From positions 1 to 26,495 of the IMG/VR virus record IMGVR_UViG_3300021425_000158: a stretch of DNA of 26,495 nt. The stretch is one strand, 5' to 3'. The notes beneath the pieces were generated by a model. The model was not told the origin of the DNA. It did no database searches and saw nothing but the letters and a program-made list of their open reading frames with translations. This DNA is from a virus. Made by a program: the position numbers and the translations under genes. Below, in pieces: positions 1 through 7,751 of this stretch; the first letter of the stretch is position 1, and each line of letters starts with the position of its first letter.

Positions 1-3000
1 GTAATATCTCTAACAATATTCCAACATACATCGGCAATATGTTCCCATGTTTTGTATGTAGGTTCTTTTTGGTCAGCAGGTAATACTGAATTTGCATTTT
101 CAAAATACAATCTTGCGAAGTTGACAGAACATGTATTTCCACCAAACTTAACATCTTGTATTAAGCCATCAACCAAGTAACCTGTATCTCTTTCACAATC
201 AGCAACACTGTATGATAGTGAAGGATAATTAACTGCGATGTAAGCAGTAACTTCAGCAATAATAAATGCTCTGTTTAGAAGTAATTGATTACCAGCTTGA
301 TTGTGGTCATTACTTAATGCAGCAGCTGAACCGTATACCTTAGTTCCAACATTGCCTGGACCATTCTGCATAATATCAATGATCTTATCAAATTGAGTAT
401 TGGCTCTTGTTAAAGCAACGCCTGTAACATTAGGATCTGCGGCAATTTTACCTTTAAGGAAATTAATTGCTGCTACTGTTTCAACCAATTGGTCATTAAT
501 AACTTTGTTAGCACCTACAGAACCAGTTCTATATCCTAGTCCCATGAATTGTGAATTCCAAGTACCGCCTGTAGCAACATCTCGTCTTACAGCATCAAGA
601 ATAAATCCTGAATCTCTTGAACATTTTTCTCCATTGAATACAAAGTATTGAGAATCTAGGTAAGATGATATTTCTTTTGCCAAGAAGTCTTTGTTTGTTT
701 GTAATTGTTCTCTTGCGTATTGTCCTTGAGAATTGTAAGTAACTTTTGAAACCGCATCTTTTTCAACCGATACAAATGTATGAGTTCCACCTGAGCTTGC
801 AGCTAACTGAACAGTAATATCATTACCGGCAACATTAGTAATTGCCATAGGTTGATTATAATTAGAATCACCTTTTCTTGGGTATGAATGTTCAGTTGCG
901 TTTGAATCTTGAGCACATGTATATGTAAAGCTATATGGAGCAAACTCAATATAATCGTTTGTTGTTAAATCATGACCAGGAATTGTAATTACACTGATTC
1001 CTGTAGTAGGATCGTATGTAGCAGTTGTTGGTGTATAATGCTTAACATAAGAAGCAGGATTTGGGAAGTATAATGCATCAGCATCAATTGCTCCAACCTC
1101 TGCTCTAACGAATGTATGGGCCCCACCAGTACCTGTTCCAATGTTCATTGTAATTGTATCAGCGGTAACCGAAGAAAGTCTTACAGGGGTCTTATATGCA
1201 GGATGGTGAGCCTGTGGTGCAGCGTGTTCTGTAACATTTCCATCTAATGTACAAGTAAAGACAACCGAGTTAGGTTTAATCATTACCATGTCACCAGCTT
1301 GTAAATTATGTTTACCAATTGTTGCTACAAATACTCCGGTTGCCGCATCGTATGTTGCATCGTATGGAGTATAGGTAGAAACATATTTTGCTGTTTTAAC
1401 ACTGTCAGCAGTTGCTGATACAAATGAATGAACAGATGTATCTGTTGAAGTACCTACATTAACTGTAAATGTTGTGGAAGTTGTTGCCGCAACTACAACC
1501 GGCTTCTTATAAGCAGGATGTTGTCTTTCACCTTTAATTGCTCCTGTGATTGCCGATACAAATGTATGAGCTCCACCGCCGTTAGCAACAGCACCAACAT
1601 TACATCCAATTACATTTCCATTGACTGAAGTTAATTTAACTTTCTTCTTATAGAAAGGATGATGTTCTTCAGGAACAGGATGATTTGTTGAGTTACCGTC
1701 AAGTTCACAACTGAATGTAATACCTCTTGTAGCAAATTCAATCTCATCACCAATTCTTAACTTATGAGTACCAATGTCTGCTGTAAATTCACCAGTGACA
1801 GGATCGTAAGAAGCAGTAGTTGGAGTGAAACTTGTAATTGTTGTAGTTGGGTATGTATGCTGTGTGGCATTACCATCAGTTGCACAAGTAAATGTTAAAC
1901 TGTCAGGTGCAAGTAATACTTCATCTCCTACTTGTAAATCATGTGATCCAACTGTGATAACTGATAAACCAGTAACTGGGTCATATGTTGCATTAGATGG
2001 AGTATATGTTTTACCTGAACTGTTTAATATACCAATGATTTTATCGAATGCTTCGTCCGAACGATGTTCTGATGCATTATCAGAAATACCAATTACATGA
2101 CTAATTGCATTTGTTAAAGCCGATACAAAAGTATGAGCATTAGAACCACCTGTTCCTACATAACATACAATTGTGTTTGTTGTTACTGAATGAACAGGAC
2201 AAGGGTGATTATAGAAAGGATGCCCAGGATTTGGAACAGCGTCATTAGTAGGTCCGCTTCCTGTATCACAACTAAATGTAATACCATCTTCAAGGAATCT
2301 TACATAATCTCCAGGTTGTAAACCGTGACTTCCGATAGTTGCTTCAAACCTTCCTGTTTCAGGATCGTAAGTTGCATCGGTTGGAGTAAACTGAGCGCCA
2401 ATCTCATCTGTATTTACTCTTGTTTTTAATTCGTTAATTGCACCAGTTGTTTCTACCAACTGTTCATTGATTACATTATCAGCAAGTGTAGTACCTGAAC
2501 GATAAGCAATACCTGTTTGGATTGCATTATAGTTTGAACCTGTTAGGATGTCTCTTTCAACCGCAGGTAAGATATAAGATTCAATATCTCTACGACACTT
2601 ATCAGAATTATATCTGAAGTATGTAGTATCAATATATCCTAGTACTAAGTCTTGTAAGAATTGTCTATTTGATTGTAACTGCTTTCTTGCATTTCTCTTA
2701 TCAGCAGGAATAGTTGCAGAATCACTCCATGTAATTGCTGAACCTAATATAGAAATTGCATTAGGTAATGCTTCAACAAAGTTATGGGTATCAATAATAT
2801 CCGACTTGCCTACATTGATTGTAATCTTAGTAGCATTTGCGCCGATGACTTCAATTGGAGTACCTGCAGCTGGGTCAGAAGCTCTAGGATATCCTGTTCT
2901 TGAAACATTATTATCTCGGTCACAAGTAAATATGAGGCCACCTGTTTTCAGAAGAATCTTTCTTCCAACAGTTAATCCGTGGCCGCTGCCGAGTGTGATA

Positions 3001-6000
3001 ACTGATAAACCAGTAGATGGGTCATAAGTTGCGGCAGTAGGTGTAAATTGTTTTCCTTTATTTTCAAGGATAGATAAAATTTCATCGTAGCTTGCATCAA
3101 GTCTTGAAGAAGCCTCGTATGAATCTCCATCTATTAATTCGTTTGTCTGATCTTTTAATCTGCGATATGCTTCAACTGTTTCGTTATTTTGATTTTCCAT
3201 AACAGTTTTAGCAGTTGCCATGTAATATGCACGACCTGCAGTAACAGAGTTATAGTTAGTATCAAATAACATATCGTTCTTAACAGCAGGTAAGATATAA
3301 TCTGAAACATCTCGACGACAAGCTGCTGAATCATATGCATAGAATTCGTCGTTGTTCTCAATCCAATCAATTAGCTCATCTTTAATAAATTCAGAGTTAT
3401 TTTGTATCTGATTTCTAGCTGCGGTATAAGGAACAGAAGTATCTTGCCATATAATCGGGTTGATGTTCTCTTCACCGTACTCTAAGACGTTTAGAAGTTC
3501 CCCAAATGATGTTTCAACGCGTTCGTTGATTTCATTATTACCTGATACAAATATTTCTTTTGTTCTATCTCTTAAGTATTCTAATGCACCTTTTGTTTCT
3601 TCAAGCTGTTCTCCTGGAACAACATAACTGATTGGAGACCTATAAGTAATTCCACCAAGTCTTCCCCAATAGTTAGTATCAAGTGCAATATCATATCCTG
3701 TACCATCAAGGACAATACCTGAATCTCTTAAACATTTATCTGAATCGTATTCTTGATAACCTAATCCACCGTTTACTGAATTGGCTGTTAGGTAACCAAC
3801 CACGTCATCAATAATATCATCACCTGCATAATCAATTGATTGTGCAAATGTAGTATTACCAACAATGGTTGCTGAAGTTGATTTTGGAGCAAAGAAACTG
3901 GTAGTACCTTTTGCTCTCATTGATATATCACCGAACTGAGTACCTGAGTTGTTCAATGTCATTTGACCACCGTTCAATGCATAGAATGCACAACGAACGA
4001 AGATTGACAATGAACCAATACCGTTAACACCAGCACCGTCTCGAGCAACATATCCTAAACCGTTTTGAGTACGAGGTGTGAAACCAAAACATAATACGTA
4101 TGTATATAGTGAATCGGTATCAAGTACTCTTCTATCTGCAAGTACACAACCTCCACCACGACCTACCGCTCTGTTAGGGAAGTCGTCAATACCAATACTT
4201 TCAACAACACCTACACCACCAGATTCTGAAGTTACTGTATCACCTACAGCAAATCCTACACCGTTCTTAAGGTTACGAACTCTAATCTTACGTTGTGTAT
4301 TAACATCTCCAGGTGTTATACCTTTTAGTGCATCTAATGAATCATCCCAAGATAAGTAACCAACTGCACCAGATGAGAATACAACTTCATCATCAAGTTT
4401 CCATAAACTATCTGCTGGGTTTGCGTTATTACCTGTCATACCAACTGCTAAGGTAAATTCTCTACCTAAGTCAGCAAGAGTACCTTTTGAGTTATAAGGA
4501 TTAAGAGGTGGTTCAACATCTTGTCTTAAGAAGTTTGATAACTGAGTACTATCTCTAAGATATGGAGATCTTAATAGTTTAGCACCTGGTCGATATGCAA
4601 TCGCAAATCCACCTTCTGGGAAATCAAAGTTATCAACTTGGAAGTTTTGGTAACCAAATCCTTGAACGTAACAACCTGAACCTACAAGAATACCGTTATT
4701 GTTTTCGTATCCTTTTTCAAGTTCAATTACAGTTGCATACTGACCTGCGGTTGAAGTACAGGAACAATCATCAGGTAACTGCAGATTACCTTTTGTATAA
4801 TAAGTTCCTGGTCCAACCGAAATATGAACAGCATTATTAATTGCGTTACGATTGAGTTCACCACCTGCTTTTTCTAAACAAAGCTCAAATGCTTTTTCTA
4901 ATGTTCTAACAGGTTGTAATTGAGTACCTGGGTTATCGTCGTCACCTGAACCTGCGTCAACGTGTACTTTAAGTGCCTGAGCAGTTTTCTTCGATACTTC
5001 ATCGAATAATTGTCCAAAGTTAATTTGTTCTGTAGCACCTGTCTTTTCGTTACGGATTGCGAAATAACTTTCATCATCCATTGGAGGCTCAAATTCATTA
5101 TTGAGTTCCAAGTCGAAGTCAACAAGTTTGGATTTATTAATTGTACCGCCGTCAAAGACCGAACCTGAAACAGTACCATTCTCAAAACTTGAATTATTTG
5201 AAGATAAGCCATCGGCAGATGAACTTCTGATTGTAATATCAGTTGCTACAACATTGTCCATTGTACCTTGGAAACTTGAATTCGCAAGTGTACCGTTAGA
5301 GAACAATGATTGGTCAATTGTTGAATTTGTAAGGGTTACATTATTACCTGTTCCGTCGTTAAATTCAGAACTTGTAATGACAATGTTATTTGCTGTAGAG
5401 TCTTCAATAACACCGTCTGAAAAATTAGAATTAATAATTGTGGCATTATCAATATCACCATCAGTGTATGTTGAATTGGTGATGTCAGTACCTTCCATTG
5501 TACCACGAAGAATATCAGTATCTTCAATGTTACCATTTTGGAATAGTGAAGCATCAAGAGTTACATTGTTTCCTGTACTATCAAGGATAGAAGAATTTGT
5601 AATAACAACATTGTTAGCAGTTCCGTCATTAAACTCAGAACTTGTTATGATTGTGTTATTTACTGTTGAGTCTGTAATCGCAACATTGTTTGCTGTTGAA
5701 TCTGTAATCGCAACATTGTTAGCAGTACCGTCGTTAAATTGAGACGATGTAATAAGGAAGTTATTTGCTGTGCCATCTAAAAGAGTAGTATTACTAAAGA
5801 TGTTGTTATTACCGCTGCCATCATTAAATGCAGAATTTGTAATTACAATATTATTAGCAGTAGAATCTTCAATTGTACCTAAGTCAAACGAAGACGATGT
5901 GATTGCGATATTATTAGCAGTAGAATCAAAGATTTCAGTATCTGTGATTGTACCTCTTAAGAAATCGGTATCTTCAATGGACGAGTTATCAATGTCAACA

Positions 6001-6215
6001 TTATCGAGGCGTGAATCAGACATAACCACACCGGAGATTGTTCCCCCAGTGATTTTAATTCTTGAAAAGATTTCGTATTGAATTGCTTCAACTAATTCTT
6101 TTCGAGTAATATTACTCGTGCCATCGTCACCTTGGACAAGGTTGACAATAACGAACAGATCTTCCGTCCTGGTATTGGCACCGGTAATCGGAGGTAATTC
6201 TGAAATTTTTGCCAT
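1..6215 (-). CDS. Giant repeat-rich virion structural protein (fibre/spike-like), 3' end outside window
   Basis: The reading frame opens at ATG 6215-6213 (N terminus MAKISELPPITGAN) and has no stop before base 1, giving at least 2071 residues. The start follows AAAAGGAAAAGAG, a good ribosome-binding site, and a TATAAATA element. Visible domains in order: a short N-terminal head; an array of five-residue repeats (about residues 55-320); a pectate-lyase-type beta-helix entry with a D-A-G-S-G-D-D-D-N-P-G-T motif near residue 415 and a beta-rich stretch to about 800; then alternating modules. Five modules carry a Cys-x-Arg-Asp motif (Cys828, 966, 1207, 1865, 2007), and about six are ~100-residue beta modules with Y-D-P-x-T-G and H-T-F-V-S signatures. 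No enzyme motif is seen. The family resembles giant structural proteins of marine T4-like phages; the role as a long fibre or spike is inferred from its architecture and its position after the baseplate genes. Confidence 0.85.
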   Translation of the reverse strand, partial: MAKISELPPITGANTRTEDLFVIVNLVQGDDGTSNITRKELVEAIQYEIFSRIKITGGTISGVVMSDSRLDNVDIDNSSIEDTDFLRGTITDTEIFDSTANNIAITSSSFDLGTIEDSTANNIVITNSAFNDGSGNNNIFSNTTLLDGTANNFLITSSQFNDGTANNVAITDSTANNVAITDSTVNNTIITSSEFNDGTANNVVITNSSILDSTGNNVTLDASLFQNGNIEDTDILRGTMEGTDITNSTYTDGDIDNATIINSNFSDGVIEDSTANNIVITSSEFNDGTGNNVTLTNSTIDQSLFSNGTLANSSFQGTMDNVVATDITIRSSSADGLSSNNSSFENGTVSGSVFDGGTINKSKLVDFDLELNNEFEPPMDDESYFAIRNEKTGATEQINFGQLFDEVSKKTAQALKVHVDAGSGDDDNPGTQLQPVRTLEKAFELCLEKAGGELNRNAINNAVHISVGPGTYYTKGNLQLPDDCSCTSTAGQYATVIELEKGYENNNGILVGSGCYVQGFGYQNFQVDNFDFPEGGFAIAYRPGAKLLRSPYLRDSTQLSNFLRQDVEPPLNPYNSKGTLADLGREFTLAVGMTGNNANPADSLWKLDDEVVFSSGAVGYLSWDDSLDALKGITPGDVNTQRKIRVRNLKNGVGFAVGDTVTSESGGVGVVESIGIDDFPNRAVGRGGGCVLADRRVLDTDSLYTYVLCFGFTPRTQNGLGYVARDGAGVNGIGSLSIFVRCAFYALNGGQMTLNNSGTQFGDISMRAKGTTSFFAPKSTSATIVGNTTFAQSIDYAGDDIIDDVVGYLTANSVNGGLGYQEYDSDKCLRDSGIVLDGTGYDIALDTNYWGRLGGITYRSPISYVVPGEQLEETKGALEYLRDRTKEIFVSGNNEINERVETSFGELLNVLEYGEENINPIIWQDTSVPYTAARNQIQNNSEFIKDELIDWIENNDEFYAYDSAACRRDVSDYILPAVKNDMLFDTNYNSVTAGRAYYMATAKTVMENQNNETVEAYRRLKDQTNELIDGDSYEASSRLDASYDEILSILENKGKQFTPTAATYDPSTGLSVITLGSGHGLTVGRKILLKTGGLIFTCDRDNNVSRTGYPRASDPAAGTPIEVIGANATKITINVGKSDIIDTHNFVEALPNAISILGSAITWSDSATIPADKRNARKQLQSNRQFLQDLVLGYIDTTYFRYNSDKCRRDIESYILPAVERDILTGSNYNAIQTGIAYRSGTTLADNVINEQLVETTGAINELKTRVNTDEIGAQFTPTDATYDPETGRFEATIGSHGLQPGDYVRFLEDGITFSCDTGSGPTNDAVPNPGHPFYNHPCPVHSVTTNTIVCYVGTGGSNAHTFVSALTNAISHVIGISDNASEHRSDEAFDKIIGILNSSGKTYTPSNATYDPVTGLSVITVGSHDLQVGDEVLLAPDSLTFTCATDGNATQHTYPTTTITSFTPTTASYDPVTGEFTADIGTHKLRIGDEIEFATRGITFSCELDGNSTNHPVPEEHHPFYKKKVKLTSVNGNVIGCNVGAVANGGGAHTFVSAITGAIKGERQHPAYKKPVVVAATTSTTFTVNVGTSTDTSVHSFVSATADSVKTAKYVSTYTPYDATYDAATGVFVATIGKHNLQAGDMVMIKPNSVVFTCTLDGNVTEHAAPQAHHPAYKTPVRLSSVTADTITMNIGTGTGGAHTFVRAEVGAIDADALYFPNPASYVKHYTPTTATYDPTTGISVITIPGHDLTTNDYIEFAPYSFTYTCAQDSNATEHSYPRKGDSNYNQPMAITNVAGNDITVQLAASSGGTHTFVSVEKDAVSKVTYNSQGQYAREQLQTNKDFLAKEISSYLDSQYFVFNGEKCSRDSGFILDAVRRDVATGGTWNSQFMGLGYRTGSVGANKVINDQLVETVAAINFLKGKIAADPNVTGVALTRANTQFDKIIDIMQNGPGNVGTKVYGSAAALSNDHNQAGNQLLLNRAFIIAEVTAYIAVNYPSLSYSVADCERDTGYLVDGLIQDVKFGGNTCSVNFARLYFENANSVLPADQKEPTYKTWEHIADVCWNIVRDI
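735..3057 (-). repeat. Six ~100-residue beta modules in giant structural gene
   Basis: Each unit starts with a T-P-T-x-A-T-Y-D-P-x-T-G-like signature, continues with G-x-H-x-L-x-x-G-D and a T-F-T/S-C-x-x-D-G-N motif, then H-P-x-Y-x-x-P-V, and ends in a V-G plus H-T-F-V-S-A segment. Approximate limits of the units are 2740-3057, 2100-2399, 1400-2013 (split), 1540-1840 (inside the split unit), 1075-1385 and 735-1050. A Cys-x-Arg-Asp module lies between the first two units. The copies are diverged, so the expansion is old. Modules of this kind are common in giant structural proteins of marine phages; their function is unknown to me. Confidence 0.75.
5253..6050 (-). repeat. Pentapeptide-like repeat array inside giant structural gene
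   Basis: About 50 consecutive five-residue units run in one register, for example NNVAI TDSTA, then NNVVI TNSSI, with I/V/L/F or A at the last place and N/D/S/T/G elsewhere. At DNA level this is a 15-base periodicity. After about residue 320 the register slips by one and the pattern fades by residue 366. Such repeats normally fold as a right-handed quadrilateral beta-helix, so this section is probably a stiff rod. The repeat is seen directly in the translation; the fold is inferred. Confidence 0.8.
5661..5720 (-). repeat. 30-base tandem duplication (two copies, 28/30 identical)
   Basis: Bases 5661-5690 and 5691-5720 are adjacent copies differing at two positions, sharing an identical 20-base core (tctgtaatcgcaacattgtt). 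Each copy encodes two pentapeptide units (about T-D-S-T-A/V-N-N-V-A-I), so gain or loss of a copy keeps the frame and lengthens or shortens the predicted rod by two units. Confidence 0.85.
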
Positions 6216-6243
6216 TTACTCTTTTCCTTTTGGTATTACTTAT

Positions 6244-6251
6244 TATTTATA
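6244..6251 (-). promoter_or_regulatory. T4-type late promoter element upstream of giant gene
   Basis: The minus strand reads TATAAATA, the exact T4 late-promoter consensus (recognised in T4 by gp55-RNA polymerase with the gp45 clamp). It lies in the 50-base gap after the S74 fibre gene, 28 bases before the ATG at 6215. A match of eight A/T-rich bases has weak statistical value alone; the intergenic position supports it. Confidence 0.65.
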
Positions 6252-6265
6252 AGACCAAACTCAAA

Positions 6266-7555
6266 TTATCCGTCGTTTTCGAGACGGGTTTCTAATTCTT
6301 TTACCTTTTCACTCAATTCTTTGATTGCGTTAACAAGTACTGGCACAATCTGTTGATATCTTACTGCCTTGTAAGTATCATCCTCCATTTCAATATCATA
6401 AACCACTTCTGGTAAAATTTGTTCAATCTCCTGAGCAATAACACCTGGTAGTGTATCCTCAGGTCTGTCTTTATAATTAAACGTGTATGTTTGAATATTT
6501 TCTACTTCTGCAAGTCCCTTTTCGAGAGGAACAATATTTTCTTTTAATCTTTCGTCTGATGCGCTTCCGTTTGTCGTTACATCACCAAAAAATATTGCAT
6601 CACCTGAGTCTCCATTAAGTGTAATTCTAGCAGTTGTTCCACCTGTAAAGAATGTTGTTGTGTTCTCACTAACGTCATGATGATAAGTTTTATTACCACC
6701 GTTAGAAACATAATTGTATGTATCACCAAAAGTATAGATTGCACTATACACATTCATGTTTGCCGCGAAATCAACTAACCTAACATCAGTTCCTGAACTC
6801 TTACGATTAATTCTTATGTAAGGAGTTGAGCCTGATACTCTACCTTCAATAAAGGCATAATTATTTGTATCAATGTAACCGCCTGTTCCAATAAACTCAT
6901 TACCTTTATAAGTGTTCAGTTCACCATCGCCATCAAATGAAATCGTTCCATCGGTTGCGATATTAATACCGTCTCCACCACTGAATGATGCTCTTGCTCT
7001 GTCTTCAGTAAAATATAACCTAGCGCCTTCGGAAACGTCATCGGTAGTTAAACCTGAACCACCTGCTCCAATTGATAATGAGCCAACTGTTAATGAACCT
7101 GTGATAACAGCATCAGGAACAGTTAAAGTACCTGCGGTTGATAAACTAAACTTATTTGGAGCAACACCAGTGTTAATAATAAAATTACCTGGGTTACCGT
7201 TTTCTAATCCTACATCCCAAGATAAACTTCCGTTTGTGTATCTTGTTTGTCCGCCGCCTGCATTTGAAAAAATTGTCGTTGTTTGAGTAGGTCCGTTTAC
7301 TTGTACCTGACTATTAAAGTCAATATTACCACCACCTGTAGCAGCGGCAATTGTATCTGCACTCAATAAACCAGAAGCAGTTAAATTAGTTGCAGAAAAA
7401 GTACCAACAAGGTTTGCATCTCCAGTTGTTGTATCTGCTGTACCAACTTCAGCCGTAATAATATTAGCTTCTAGGATATCGACTAGGTCATTTGTTTTAG
7501 TCAACCAATTTTGGAAGGTCTGAGTTGTTGCTACTTGTCCTATACTTTTAGCCAT
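6266..7555 (-). CDS. Tail fibre protein with C-terminal S74 intramolecular chaperone
   Basis: This 429-residue protein is a trimeric-fibre type chain. The body (about 40-330) is rich in Gly, Thr, Ser and Asn with beta-repeat character. The last 97 residues form a Peptidase_S74 (endosialidase chaperone) domain: S-D-E-R-L-K-E-N-I at 333-341, then a G-V-I-A-Q-E-I motif, Y-x-x-I-V-P-V-L-V-N-A-I and a terminal coiled coil. In the endosialidase family a Ser-Lys dyad five residues apart performs self-cleavage; here Ser333 and Lys338 fit, so cutting is expected just before Ser333 once the fibre has trimerised. The start codon directly abuts the stop of the 61-residue gene, indicating cotranscription. 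The receptor-binding role is inferred. Confidence 0.85.
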   Translation of the reverse strand: MAKSIGQVATTQTFQNWLTKTNDLVDILEANIITAEVGTADTTTGDANLVGTFSATNLTASGLLSADTIAAATGGGNIDFNSQVQVNGPTQTTTIFSNAGGGQTRYTNGSLSWDVGLENGNPGNFIINTGVAPNKFSLSTAGTLTVPDAVITGSLTVGSLSIGAGGSGLTTDDVSEGARLYFTEDRARASFSGGDGINIATDGTISFDGDGELNTYKGNEFIGTGGYIDTNNYAFIEGRVSGSTPYIRINRKSSGTDVRLVDFAANMNVYSAIYTFGDTYNYVSNGGNKTYHHDVSENTTTFFTGGTTARITLNGDSGDAIFFGDVTTNGSASDERLKENIVPLEKGLAEVENIQTYTFNYKDRPEDTLPGVIAQEIEQILPEVVYDIEMEDDTYKAVRYQQIVPVLVNAIKELSEKVKELETRLENDG

Positions 7556-7741
7556 TTATTTGTCTTCCAATTTTTCTATTCTTTCATAGATATCAATTAT
7601 GCTTTTCTTAATATCAATTAAATCGTTTTGGATTCTATCGACCTTTCGATAAAAATTCCTTTCTACCTTATATTTATTGAGAGCATCAGAATCCATATTA
7701 AGGATTGCGCCGGTATTTTCTTCTCTTTTTATATTACTCAT
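7556..7741 (-). CDS. Small coiled-coil protein of marine T4-like structural block
   Basis: A 61-residue protein starting MSNIKREENTGAILNMDSD. Residues about 20-60 are charged and heptad-like (K-V-D-R-I-Q-N-D-L-I-D-I-K-K-S-I), predicting a helical coiled coil. AAGGA precedes the ATG by eight bases and overlaps the end of the upstream 1811-codon gene; its stop directly abuts the next start. I recall similar small proteins with an A-L-N-K-Y-K segment beside tail genes in marine T4-like phages, but the function is not known. It could be a minor virion component or an assembly factor. The translational packing between two structural genes makes it a real gene despite its size. Confidence 0.75.
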   Translation of the reverse strand: MSNIKREENTGAILNMDSDALNKYKVERNFYRKVDRIQNDLIDIKKSIIDIYERIEKLEDK

Positions 7742-7751
7742 AATTTATTCC

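Noticed and set aside
735-3057. Regularly spaced repeats that might suggest an array of short non-coding repeats
   Set aside because: The repeats are diverged at DNA level, about 300 bases long and in frame within one open reading frame; they are protein modules, not CRISPR.
5101-5742. A 213-codon open frame on the plus strand
   Set aside because: It lies opposite the pentapeptide array of the giant gene; the low-complexity repeat leaves the antisense frame free of stops. All firm genes are on the minus strand.
7671-7678. AATAAATA on the minus strand before the S74 fibre gene
   Set aside because: It is inside the 61-residue gene, has one mismatch and lies over 100 bases from the fibre start; too weak to call a promoter.
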